Notes: generated by a model from the sequence alone, not told the origin. 64,000 nucleotides of DNA from Paracoccus sp. R12_2 (GCF_017744015.1 NZ_JAGHRA010000018.1:1-64000), one strand, 5' to 3'. Numbered from the stretch's first letter, positions 26,195 to 35,153 are shown. A program made the numbers and translations.

Positions 26195-26956
26195 ATGGAT
26201 TACAGGGCGAAACAAGACCTGACCGGCAAGCTGGCTCTGGTCACCGGCGCTGGCCAGGGCATCGGCGCCGCCATCGCTGAGGGGTTGGCCGCCACTGGGG
26301 CTGAGGTGATCTGCACTGACATTCTGCGCGAGCGCGCCGAAATCACCGCCGGCGATCTGACGGCAAGGGGCTTCAAGGCGCGGGCCGAGGCACTGGACGT
26401 GACCGACAGCTCCGGTATCGACGCGCTGGCGGCCGCGCTGCAGCCGCTGGACGTTCTGGTCTGCAATGCCGGCATTGTCACCAACACCCCAGCCGAGGAC
26501 ATGAAGGACGCGGAATGGGATCGGGTTATAGCCGTGAACCTGACCGGCGTCTTCCGCACCTGTCGCGGCTTCGGGCGGCGCATGCTGGAGGCCGGGCGCG
26601 GCTCGATCGTCAATATTGGCTCGATGTCTGCCCAGATCGTTAACGTGCCACAGCCGCAATGCCATTACAACGCCTCGAAGGCCGGCGTGCATCACCTGAC
26701 GAAATCGCTGGCGGTCGAATGGGCCACGCGCGGGATCCGGGTGAACGCCGTTGCGCCGACCTATATCGAGACCCCACTGCTGCACGGGTTGGAGAGCCAG
26801 CCCGGACTGGTGTCCCGATGGCTGGAGATGACGCCTGCTGAACGGATGGGGCAACCGGACGAAATCGCATCGGTGGTGCAGTTCCTCGCCTCGGACGCGT
26901 CTAGCCTGCTGACCGGCGCGATAATCAACGCCGATGCGGGCTATACTTGCATCTGA
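26195..26956 (+). CDS. SDR-family polyol dehydrogenase (galactitol-dehydrogenase-like)
   Basis: A 253-residue short-chain dehydrogenase. It has the cofactor motif VTGAGQGIGAA, NAG in the central strand, and catalytic Ser-Tyr-Lys in NIGSMSAQIV and HYNASKAGVHHLTKSLA. The start (DYRAKQDLTGK) and end (GAIINADAGYTCI) resemble Rhodobacter galactitol dehydrogenase and related pentitol dehydrogenases. It would oxidise a sugar alcohol to a ketose with NAD, which the kinase at 20835 could phosphorylate. A ribosome site GGGAGG lies before ATG 26195. It ends the divergent FAH operon. Confidence 0.88.
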   Translation: MDYRAKQDLTGKLALVTGAGQGIGAAIAEGLAATGAEVICTDILRERAEITAGDLTARGFKARAEALDVTDSSGIDALAAALQPLDVLVCNAGIVTNTPAEDMKDAEWDRVIAVNLTGVFRTCRGFGRRMLEAGRGSIVNIGSMSAQIVNVPQPQCHYNASKAGVHHLTKSLAVEWATRGIRVNAVAPTYIETPLLHGLESQPGLVSRWLEMTPAERMGQPDEIASVVQFLASDASSLLTGAIINADAGYTCI

Positions 26957-27026
26957 CCGCCGCGCGACGAAGGATCACCGAACACCTGCAGGTTCTGACG
27001 GCCCACCTTGAACAAAAGAAACAGGG

Positions 27027-27420
27027 ATGAGACATATGGCCGTGGTCATCGGCGCGGGATTTGCCGGGCTGCAGGTCGTGCTGGGTCTGAAGGCCGTGGA
27101 TCGGGCCGTTACTTTGATCGACCAGCGCAACCATCGTCTGTTCCAGCCGCTGCTCTATCACGTGGCGCCCACGTTGCTGGCGACCTCGGACATCACTTAG
27201 CCGAATCCGCGCGCTGATGCGCGAGCGAAGGAACGTCACCACGCTGCTGGTCACGGTGCAGGACATCGACCGGGCCGCAAACGAAGTCGTCCAGCGGAAT
27301 GGCGAGCTCGTGCCCATTGACGCCTTGGTCATCGCCACCTGCGTCCGCCACGCCTTTTTTGGCAACGACTGGTGGGGATCCGATGCGCATGGGCTCAAGA
27401 CGGCGTTGTTGCGCAAATCA
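27027..27420 (+). pseudogene. Broken NADH dehydrogenase type II-like flavoprotein gene
   Basis: The first 57 codons encode an FAD-binding start typical of NDH-2 (VVIGAGFAGLQ, then RNHRLFQPLLYHVAPTLLATSDIT), ending at TAG 27198-27200. The homology then continues one base out of frame as RIRALMRERRNVTTLLVTVQDID and VIATCVRHAFFGNDWW...GLKT. In the family this region reads DIxWPIR, so a Trp codon has become TAG and one extra A has entered just after it. After GLKT (about 27400) the homology fades and the C-terminal half is missing. This is a decayed fragment beside the mobile region. Confidence 0.75.
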
Positions 27421-27803
27421 GCGTTCGGGCAGATGGTCCCCTTTCCCGTGGCCCTTCAGGCGATAGCCTCGATTTCGGCCCTGCAGAGGGCCGAGAAGGG
27501 GTTCATGATTGCGATGCGGATCTGGCTTTGGCGGTCTGGCAGCTGGGGTGTCGGGTCTTGATCCGCTCACCGAAGAGCCCAATGCGGTTTACCTGCGCCT
27601 CGACCCGACTTCGCACACGGTAACCCGCCCATTTCTTCCAGAGTGCCCTACCGAGGTGCCGAGTTGCAAAGTTGCACGCAGGGACTCGATTCGCGCAACT
27701 GCTGCGGGACAGTCTTCCTTCCAGGCGCGACCGTTGCGGCGGATAGATATGACAGCATCGCCGCGTGTCGTAGGCACCGTCCCCGGACGCGGCGACAATC
27801 TCT

Positions 27804-27940
27804 TCATCCTCGGGAATTGTGACTCAGCGAGATATCGTCGAAGCGCATCAAGGCATCGTGCGAGAGTCCGATGCTGTCGGCAACATCCTCAACAGTGGGT
27901 CGGAGGGTCTTCGCGACCTCTTGTGGGTCCAGCATCATAT
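27804..27940 (-). pseudogene. Possible fragment of an Xre/MbcA/ParS-type antitoxin gene
   Basis: On the minus strand a frame reads MLDPQEVAKTLRPTVEDVADSIGLSHDAL, which fits the N-terminal helix-turn-helix of the Xre/MbcA/ParS antitoxin group. The frame stops at 27804 after SLSHNSRG, and no toxin-binding C-terminal domain or RES-type toxin gene is visible. If correct it is a remnant of a toxin-antitoxin pair. The match is short and from memory, so confidence is low. Confidence 0.25.
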
Positions 27941-28436
27941 TATCGGCAGACAGCGGTATGCGCCACGTTCTGATCCGCATCACGTCGAGAAGCATTCTCT
28001 TCTGACCTCGAAAATAAACCCTCGTGGACGGTGCCATCCACCAGATGATCGGTGCGGCGGATGAAGTCTTCGAACAGCTCCGACTGATCCCGACGGATCG
28101 GATCGTCGCGTCGTTCTCTATGCAGATACAGGGTGGCCGAAGCAGTGACTATGATTGCTGCGACAGCATTGAAGATCTCGAGCGCGCCCATGTCGGGCAT
28201 CCCTCCCAAAAGACGACAGACATATTGCCGCCGCAGGCGTATCAACGATCAAACCCAGAAGTGAAATCTTGTGTGAGAGGCGCCAAAAAGCAAGAGCGTC
28301 GCGTCAGGCTGACCTCTCGCAGACAAATTGCTTCTGAATTGTCAACGACACCAGCGTCGATGTCGGTCAATTTTATCGAAGCTCAGCGGCAGTCAGCGAC
28401 GGCTTAGGGGCGCGGCACCGGCGGCGTAGACGCGCT

Positions 28437-28483
28437 CCCCCTATATATGTTCCGACATCTCTATCGAGATGTCGTATAGGGGG
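28437..28483. repeat. Compound inverted repeat
   Basis: Outer arms CCCCCTATA (28437-28445) and TATAGGGGG (28475-28483) enclose perfect inner arms CGACATCTC (28453-28461) and GAGATGTCG (28466-28474), with a 7-base asymmetry on the left. The chance of such nested arms is low. It could be a regulatory hairpin, a resolution or recombination site, or part of an element end. Confidence 0.5.
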
Positions 28484-29158
28484 AAATTCGAAGTGAGGCA
28501 ATCTCAGCTCCGAAGAGAAAGATTGCCCGTGTTGCCCGATGCCCACAGCACGTGCGACGAAGACTGTAACCCCCTGCCCCATCCAATTGCTGGCTCTGCT
28601 CGGAAACGGCTAGACTTCCCTCACCATGCTGAACAACGTCGCACATATCACCCTTCTCGCCTCCCGGCGAATACGCTGACTCTCGAGGGTCAGCGCCCGG
28701 GCGGTCACAGCGATTAACAGCATCGCTCTGACTGTGCGACTATCCTCGCCCTCCACGTTCCCGCTTCCATCGATATCGTCGCTGCGTCGAGATCGGCGAG
28801 TTCTCTGGACCAGGATCGCGATGATTCGGCGAAGCCACCCCAACATCGGCGACTGCCATTCCAAGATTCTCGACTGCGGCACATAATCGGCCGAGTTAGC
28901 GCGGTTCCCGATTCGAACAGGGCGCGGCTGTGAAAACGCCCTTCGTTCCACGGAAATCGTGGGGAATTGGTGCGCTGACAGGAGATGAAGACGGCAGGCA
29001 GTTTGCATTTTCGCAAAGCTGATTGGGGGGAATGCATACCACCGAATGAAACGCAGTCAAGAATTTGACATCAAACAATTTTGTGTCGATCACCCTGCCC
29101 GCCGAGACCCTCCGGCATCTGGCTCTTCGCTCAAGGAGAAACGATGGAAGCATAAGAA

Positions 29159-29191
29159 AACGGCCCCGCGGTTTGCCGACCGCGAAGCCGT
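29159..29191. terminator. Hairpin in gene-poor region
   Basis: ACGGCCCCGCGGT and ACCGCGAAGCCGT pair around a TTGCCG loop with two mismatches. A T-run is absent on the plus strand; the minus strand has only a weak TTTTC tail. It may be a remnant terminator. Confidence 0.35.
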
Positions 29192-29458
29192 TCGAGGCAG
29201 ACCGAAGCCTACCGCAGGTTAATGCCGGATCGCTATCAGCGAGCATGCTCTGAAGCAAGCTTTCCGGCGCGCTGAGGTCTCCTCCCGCACCTTGAGGCGT
29301 CCCTACATACCGAGCTCCGACCCAACTGCCGTCGATTTAAATTCGCTGGCGATTGGCCTCGCATGTCTGCAGGACGCAGACGCCTCATTCGGCCAAACCA
29401 AACATGGCCAACGCCGTCCCCAGAGGGCGGCGATCAACCCCCTATGAGGAAAATCCTA

Positions 29459-30169
29459 ATGCGCGAATATCACCGCGAACATCTGGGCGGCTTTGCTCCA
29501 CCCTTGCCGAGCTCCGCAGACCGGATGGTCGCGACGAGCTCCAGGGCTCATTTCTGTGGCCATGTCGTCATCGGCGATGGGTCAGGTCGCGGCGCGATCT
29601 CCGGAGTCACGCCCCGGGTTGTGCACGTCGAGAGCCATCTCGAACTCTGCTGGTGTCTCTGCCTGTCCGTCCGTCCTGACATCATCGACCTGCGCGAGCA
29701 GGCGCGGTTCGACTGGTTCGACGAGGATGGCGAGGTCCGTTCCCATTTCTTCGACCTGCTCGTAACCCGAAACGATGGAAGCCGACTGGCCTGTGCCATC
29801 CGCCCCGCCATCCGCAGTCGTGGGCGCCTCGGCCGACAGCTGCCCAGGATTGCGACCCAGGTGCGTGCCAGCGGCTTCGCAGATGATGTCCGCCTCCTGA
29901 CAGATCACGATCTCGACTCGGTGGAACTTCACAACGCCTGGATCCTGCATGGCATTCGTGTCGGCGATCAGCAGGTCGATGCAAGAGCCGTCGACGTGTT
30001 CGAGACATTGTCCGGCACGGCAACACTGTCGGAGCTCACTTCACGGATCGGCCTGGGGGTCGTCGGCTTTCGTGCGCTGCTCCGACTTCTGCGCAGCGGC
30101 CACCTCCAAATGCTTCGGTCCGAAAAAATCACCCCGTCCGCAACAGTCTACAAAGGGAGCAACCTCTGA
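29459..30169 (+). CDS. TnsA-like transposition endonuclease
   Basis: About 236 residues, first gene of a tnsA-tnsB-tnsC-tniQ set. The middle has the restriction-like fold pattern of TnsA: VESHLE with the first acid, EQARFDWFDEDG, and FFDLLVTRNDG with the second acid. At the position of the catalytic QxK/xxK motif it reads CAIRP, so Arg replaces the Lys. The C-terminal part (DVFETLSGTATLSELTSRIG onward) looks like a winged helix. ATG 29459 follows GAGGAAAATCCTA; ATG 29444 is an alternative. In Tn7, TnsA makes the 5' cuts that turn copy-in into cut-and-paste; the Arg makes its activity doubtful. It overlaps the transposase start in TGATG. Confidence 0.65.
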   Translation: MREYHREHLGGFAPPLPSSADRMVATSSRAHFCGHVVIGDGSGRGAISGVTPRVVHVESHLELCWCLCLSVRPDIIDLREQARFDWFDEDGEVRSHFFDLLVTRNDGSRLACAIRPAIRSRGRLGRQLPRIATQVRASGFADDVRLLTDHDLDSVELHNAWILHGIRVGDQQVDARAVDVFETLSGTATLSELTSRIGLGVVGFRALLRLLRSGHLQMLRSEKITPSATVYKGSNL

Positions 30170-32351
30170 TGCATATGCCCAACCTGTCCTTCGACGCCGA
30201 TCGCCATCACTACGCCTTCGGTCACTACGACCGCATCACGCTCGACGGCGTGTCCTACAAGACCGTCACCCATGGCCGGAATGAGGTAGGCTGGGTGCTA
30301 CAGCGGGACGATGATTCCGGCCTCTGCGCGTCCTTTTCCCATAGCGAGTTGAGCCGCATGGGCTCGACGGGGCGGATCCGGGTCGAGCATAACTATCGTG
30401 CCCCAGAGACTGCGAAGGCTCGGCTTCTCGGTGCCGGAATGCGAATTTCCGAGCTGCCTTCCGCCAAAGCTGCCCGGGTCACCCGGAAAAGCGCCTATGT
30501 CGAAGCCTTCCGTGAACTTCTGCAGGAAAACCTGATCAAGATCACGGATGAAAGCATCAAGGCCTGCAAGGACCTGCTTCGCAGCCGGGCCATGGACTAT
30601 GCCCGCAAGCTGACGGGCGGTCTCGGCACGCCCATGTCCGAGGATATCTCCAATATGCCCTCAGCACGCACGCTGCGGCGCTGGATCCAATCGTTCCGCG
30701 ATCTTGGCATGAGTGGGCTGATCGATGCAATGGACAAACGTGGCAATCGCAACCGAGCGATGAGCGGTGAAGAGCAAGCGCTGATGATGCGGGAAGTCGA
30801 TGGTTATGCCAGCGAGGAACGGCCGACCATCAGGACCATCCATGTCAACGTCTGTCTCGCCTTCAAGGCGCGAAACGAAGATCGCCGAGACCGCGGCCTG
30901 CATCCCTTCAACATTCCGAGCTACGAGACCGTCCGCCGGGCCATCAATCGCCTGGAGCCGTATACAGTCACCCTCAAACGTGAGGGTGCCGAGGCTGCGC
31001 GCAAGAAGTTCATGCCGGTGGGTGAAGGACTGCAACTCACCCGTCCGCTCGAGCGGGTAGAGATCGACGAAAACACGATCGACATCATCTCGTTTGCTGA
31101 AAGCGCGGGTCTCATGGCGCTTCTGACCGAAGAGGAACGAAACCTCCTCGGATTGGACAAAGGGAAGGCTCGCTGGTTCGTGACGGTCGCCATCTGCGCG
31201 ACGACGCGCTGCATCCTCGGCATGGCATTCTCACGGTCCGCGAAGGAAGAGGCTTCACTGCAAGTTCTGCAGATGATCCTGCGTGACAAGGGGAAATGGG
31301 CCGACGCGACAGGGTCGCTCGGGTTCTGGGACATGCATGGCACCCCGATCCTCATCGTCACCGACAATGGCGCGGCCTTCAAATCGGAACGCTTCAGGAT
31401 CGCCTGCGCCGATCTCGGCATCACCACCATGCGTGCCCCGCCGCTTTGCCAGAGATGCGCGCCCGGAACGAGCGGTTCTTCGACAGCCTCCGAACCGGTC
31501 TGCATCCGCGCCTGCCCGGAAACACCTTCGGCAGCATCCGGGCCAAGGGAAATGCCGATCCCGAGGCCCGTGCCGTGCTCACCTTCGACGACCTGGCCTT
31601 CTGCCTGGTGCGCTGGATCGTCGACATCTACCATAATACTCCGCATGCCGGACTGGGCGGCGAGACGCCCCTCGACTGCTGGCGGCGGCTGACTGCCCAA
31701 TGGGGTGTGCAACCGCCTCCTGATGCAGAAACCCGGCGCGCCGTTTTCGGAGAGCGCATGACGCGCAAACTGACGCGTGAGGGCGTAACTGTTCTGGGTA
31801 TGCGCTACCATTCCGAGGCGCTGGCCCAGTGGATTCTCCGGCGCGGGGAGCGCGATGTCGAAGTGCGCTGGCATCCCGACGATATCAGCAGGGTCAACGT
31901 CTACGCGGGCGGGCAGAACTTTGAGGTCCGCGCGGTCCATGACGGCTTCCAGGGGGTGTCGGCACGGCAGTGGTTGGCCGCAACACGCGAACTGCGGTCT
32001 ACCCATGCCGCACGCACGACCCGCGATCGAGAGTCTGTGCTGGAAGCGGTCAGCGCGATCAAGGCGCGCAGCACAGCGGCGACGAAGCTGGCCGGACTTC
32101 TGGTTGATGAATGGTCTCCTGAACGAATTCGGCGCGAGGAGCAGCGCCTCTTCACCGGCTTCTCGATTTCCGGCGAAAAGCAGGCGCCCGTCCGGGAAAC
32201 GGATGGCCTCGGCCGCTCGATCCCCGAACAGGAAGGCCCTTCGGCACCCAGCACCGCCCAGCCCTCGGCGCCGAGCGGACTGGCGCGTGACGTTGCGGCG
32301 ACCGGGCCCACTGAGCAGAAAGCGCCCACCACCTGGACGATCACGGAGTAA
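30169..32351 (+). pseudogene. TnsB/TniA-family DDE transposase, frameshifted
   Basis: Two frames together make one Mu/Tn7-type transposase of about 727 residues. The first (30169 to about 31440) carries the DNA-binding N-terminus, Asp300 in RVEIDENTID and Asp399 in VTDNGAAFKSERF. The homology then moves one base back, to the frame ending at 32351. That frame reads ALPEMRARNERFFDSL, whose Glu (31470-31472) is the catalytic E, followed by LVRWIVDIYHNTPHAGLGGETP and the Mu C-terminal domain. A single-base loss within about 31432-31450 explains this. No classical slippery heptamer for programmed -1 frameshifting is visible there. Unless it is a sequencing error, the catalytic triad is split and the transposase inactive. 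Confidence 0.8.
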
Positions 32352-32352
32352 G

Positions 32353-33312
32353 ATGATGCCGAACCCTGCCGAAATCGCGCAGATCATGGATAAACTGCGC
32401 CGCCGCCGCATCAACACGAACCGCGATACGGACTTCGCGTGCCATCTTGAACGCCTGCTTTGCAGGCACGATAATGGCGATCTTTCGCACGAGCCACGTC
32501 GCTTCTCGGATGGCCGCGAAACCCGGGGCGTCATGGTGATCGACGGCGCGGGAGGGGGCAAGACGACGCTGATCGCCCGTGCCCTCGAAAGGCATCCGGT
32601 TCTCGTTGGGAAGACCGGCCGGCATTATCTCGACGCCAGCGTCCCCAGCCCGGCAACCTTCAAGAGCATGGGCAATACCTTGCTGCACCGCAGTGGTTAT
32701 CCGGTCATCGCCGGAAACCGCGAGGGCTGGAGCTTGTGGGAGACGCTGCGAGGGCGTCTCAAGGATCTTGGGATCACCGTTTTGTGGATCGATGAGGCCC
32801 ATGATCTGTTCTGCGCCGACAAGAACCTGATCCTGCGGGCCATCAAGGCGCTGATGCAGGGGGACGAGGCCATCATCCCCATTCTCTCCGGCACCGAGAT
32901 GCTGCGCGAGATCGTCCGGTCTGATCCCCAGGTCCAGCGCCGCTTCTCGACCCTGGTTCTGCCGCCTGTGTCTGAGGCAGCAGACGGCAACTGTTTCTGG
33001 CACGTTCTCGATGAATATTGCCGAACTGCTGGCCTCCAGCCGCCGACCGACATCGATCTCATGCCGCGTCTCTTCCATGCGGCGAGATACCGCTTTGGCA
33101 GATGTGTCGACACCATCATCGGGGCGATCGAGCAGGCACTTGAAGGTAATGCTTCAAGCCTCGACATCGGGCATTTCGCCGAGTTCTGGGGCATACAGGA
33201 AGGATGCTTCCTCGATCAGAACGTCTTCACCGCCGTCGACTGGCAGTCGGTCGATCCGGACAGAGACGAGCAGCACGAAATGCCGAGGGCGCGCCGCAGG
33301 CGGAGGCGGTAA
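32353..33312 (+). CDS. TniB/TnsC-family transposition ATPase
   Basis: A 319-residue AAA+ ATPase. Walker A is GAGGGKTT (65-72), Walker B is LWIDEAHDLF (145-153), and SGTEML followed by QVQRRFSTL fits sensor and arginine-finger regions of TniB. In Tn5053- and Tn7-like elements this regulator links target selection to the transposase. ATG 32353 lies one base after the transposase stop. It ends in a basic tail (RARRRRRR) and its stop overlaps the next start in TAATG. This frame looks intact. Confidence 0.9.
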   Translation: MMPNPAEIAQIMDKLRRRRINTNRDTDFACHLERLLCRHDNGDLSHEPRRFSDGRETRGVMVIDGAGGGKTTLIARALERHPVLVGKTGRHYLDASVPSPATFKSMGNTLLHRSGYPVIAGNREGWSLWETLRGRLKDLGITVLWIDEAHDLFCADKNLILRAIKALMQGDEAIIPILSGTEMLREIVRSDPQVQRRFSTLVLPPVSEAADGNCFWHVLDEYCRTAGLQPPTDIDLMPRLFHAARYRFGRCVDTIIGAIEQALEGNASSLDIGHFAEFWGIQEGCFLDQNVFTAVDWQSVDPDRDEQHEMPRARRRRRR

Positions 33313-34250
33313 TGAGACCTGCCCTGTTTCCGCTGCTGCCGTTCGCGGCCGATGAAACCACGTGCTCCTGGGCTGCCCGCATGGCAGCATTTCATGCGCG
33401 TAGTTCCGTCGGGACGTTCCTGCGCGACCTGAATCTTGATCCGCATCTCATGGCCTTGGGTGATCGGGACGAGATTGGTCGGCTTTGTGAGATTGCCGGA
33501 CAGGATCCGCGACCGGTTCTCGGCAACACGCTCACCCGCTTGAAAGGAAGCGCTCATGCGCTCGGTCGCGATATGATGCGAACAATCCTGTGTCCCGCGA
33601 CACGGATCCGTTTCTGTCCGGCCTGCATCGCCCTGGACGATGCAGCTTCAGTGGCAACGAACCAGAATCCTGCAGTTCATCGGCGCGAACGGCTGATCTG
33701 GCGTTTCAGACCAGTGCGGACATGCCCTCACCACGGCGTCGATCTCGAGTGCCGCGTCCGGCCTGCCGACAATCACGTTATGGGTGCCTTTGGCGAAATC
33801 GGGCCCGGATCAGTCCACTTGCTGACCAGCATTGACTATGAAGGCGAATTGCGTTCCGCATCCAGCCTTCAGCGCTACGTGGCGGAGAGGATCTCGGGCA
33901 ATGCCACGGATCACTGGCTGGACACGGTTCCGCTGGAACAGGTCGTCCGTTTCAGTGAGCTGCTCGGTGCCATCCTTCTCCATGGTCCTCGCACATTTTT
34001 GGAGGACCTGTCGGAACCTGAATTGTGCGCCGCCGGCGCCGTCGGATGGACCAATGTTTCTCACGGAGAGCAGAGTATCACCAGGGCGCTGCATGTCGTG
34101 CATGCGCAGCACCACTTTGATGTTGGCAGCAAGGCACGGTCTTTTCGGGATACGTTCTACAATCTCGTTGAGGAGGTCGAGTATTACCCGAGCACATCTC
34201 CCTTTCGAGCCTTACTTCGGCGTCATGTCGAACACTCTGCCCTGAACTGA
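33312..34250 (+). CDS. TniQ-family target-selection protein
   Basis: A 312-residue TniQ protein. The N-terminus LFPLLPFAADETTCSWAARMAAFH is typical. A zinc-binding array is present: CPATRIRFCPAC, followed by CPHHGVDLEC about 60 residues later. TniQ/TnsD proteins recruit the transposition complex to a target. The C-terminus ends soon after YYPSTSPFRALL, shorter than the larger TnsD proteins, so a C-terminal DNA-binding part may be missing; this is uncertain. It is the last gene of the module and is followed by a strong terminator. No Cas gene or guide array is nearby. Confidence 0.88.
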   Translation: MRPALFPLLPFAADETTCSWAARMAAFHARSSVGTFLRDLNLDPHLMALGDRDEIGRLCEIAGQDPRPVLGNTLTRLKGSAHALGRDMMRTILCPATRIRFCPACIALDDAASVATNQNPAVHRRERLIWRFRPVRTCPHHGVDLECRVRPADNHVMGAFGEIGPGSVHLLTSIDYEGELRSASSLQRYVAERISGNATDHWLDTVPLEQVVRFSELLGAILLHGPRTFLEDLSEPELCAAGAVGWTNVSHGEQSITRALHVVHAQHHFDVGSKARSFRDTFYNLVEEVEYYPSTSPFRALLRRHVEHSALN

Positions 34251-34295
34251 CCCTACGGTCGCGGGGCCACCAAACGAACAATCTTGATTCTGATG

Positions 34296-34323
34296 AAAGG
34301 CCGCCCACGGGCGGCCTTTTTTT
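34296..34323 (+). terminator. Rho-independent terminator after the transposition module
   Basis: AAAGGCCGCCC-AC-GGGCGGCC is followed by seven T. It is a textbook intrinsic terminator 46 bases after the tniQ stop. Confidence 0.9.
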
Positions 34324-34481
34324 GGTGCTCATCTGGATATATCGCTGGTCACTAATTGCGGTGAAAGTGGACATGTTGACAAAATTCGTATCCTGACGCC
34401 AACCATTTATCCATTTAAAACAACGTATTAAGATAGCCCGATTCTCTGCGAATGGTCAGTATTTATGTGCTCGGACAAGAA

Positions 34482-34512
34482 TTGTCGCGAACTGGCAAAG
34501 TTGATTTGTCGC
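34482..34512. repeat. Direct TTGTCGC repeats
   Basis: TTGTCGC occurs at 34482-34488 and 34506-34512, 24 bases apart in the same orientation, flanked by similar AT-rich bases. Spacing of about two helical turns suits tandem protein sites such as TnsB-binding sites. Only two copies are seen, so it could be chance. Confidence 0.3.
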
Positions 34513-34617
34513 CTCTGCCCTGACGGATGACCCTTGTGCCATCCAGAGACGGGTCATGAGGAACCGCGATATGGGGCTTGTTGTGATGAGCGAGCGATAG
34601 ATTCAGAAGATCGAGAC

Positions 34618-35052
34618 TCAGTCGCGGGTCAAGGACACCACGCGGCGGATCGCTGCGGCATAACCCTCCAGCCCAAGCCCGGCGATCACGCCGTCGGCGC
34701 GCAGCGAAACATAGGAATGATGGCGGAATGCCTCGCGCTTGTGCACCTGGCTGATGTGAACTTCGATCACCGGCCCGTCAAAAGCGTTCAGCGCGTCCAG
34801 GATCGCGACCGAGGTGTGGGTCAGGGCGGCCGGGTTGATGACGATGCCGCAGGCCGCCTCGCGCGCCGCGTGGATCCAGTCCACGATCTGGCCCTCCCAA
34901 TTCGACTGCCGAATCAGGATGTCGTGGCTGTCGCCGGCGGCATCCCGGCACAGCAGCTCGACATCCTCTAGCGACTCTCGGCCATATATTTCGGGCTGGC
35001 GGCGCCCAAGCAGGTTCAGGTTCGGGCCATTCAGCACATGGATCGTCTTCAT
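34618..35052 (-). CDS. aroQ: Type II 3-dehydroquinate dehydratase
   Basis: A 144-residue type II dehydroquinase. It has the N-terminal [18 protein letters not shown] with the catalytic Tyr, [16 protein letters not shown], and [17 protein letters not shown] with the catalytic His region. It makes 3-dehydroshikimate in the shikimate pathway, or acts in quinate catabolism. It stands alone on the minus strand just after the mobile region and is intact. AroQ proteins usually have 140-150 residues, as here. Confidence 0.94.
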   Translation of the reverse strand: MKTIHVLNGPNLNLLGRRQPEIYGRESLEDVELLCRDAAGDSHDILIRQSNWEGQIVDWIHAAREAACGIVINPAALTHTSVAILDALNAFDGPVIEVHISQVHKREAFRHHSYVSLRADGVIAGLGLEGYAAAIRRVVSLTRD

Positions 35053-35153
35053 TCGTCAACTTTCTGGGATAAGCTAGGGATGCCGCGATCCTAACCCGTC
35101 AAAAGGGTGCCCGTCAGCGGATTTCTTGATGGCAGAGGGCCTTGGGCCGTGCG

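Larger units (their letters stand above)
27421..29458. other. Gene-poor region between the pseudogene and the transposition module
   Basis: About 2 kb with no confident gene. Short open frames lie on both strands but lack good ribosome sites and recognisable families. Items worth noting are an antitoxin-like fragment (27804-27940, minus), a possible small membrane protein frame (27940-28191, minus: hydrophobic AVAAIIVTASATLYLH then a charged tail), a compound inverted repeat (28437-28483) and a hairpin (29159-29191). It looks like accumulated remnants rather than a functional operon. Part of it may be the left end of the Tn7-like element. Confidence 0.5.
34251..34617. other. Gap after tniQ: terminator and possible element end
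   Basis: No gene is visible. The stretch holds the terminator at 34296-34323, a TGTTGACA-containing segment at 34369-34381, and two direct TTGTCGC repeats (34482-34488, 34506-34512) with 24-base spacing. It is AT-richer than both neighbours. Tn7-like elements carry repeated transposase sites at their ends, so this may contain the right end. Confidence 0.45.

Noticed and set aside
28610-29008. A 132-codon minus-strand frame in the gene-poor region
   Set aside because: It has an Arg-rich composition, no convincing ribosome site and no family; it may be real only as a short frame from 28846, which I could not support.
31429-31475. Programmed -1 ribosomal frameshift in the transposase
   Set aside because: No slippery heptamer in the zero frame and no evident downstream stem; a one-base deletion or read error is simpler.
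30921-32561. A 546-codon open frame on the minus strand across the transposase
   Set aside because: It runs antisense through the DDE transposase and TniB start and has no recognisable domain.
29459-34250. CRISPR-associated transposon
   Set aside because: No repeat-spacer array, cas gene or guide-like repeat is visible within the window near the module.
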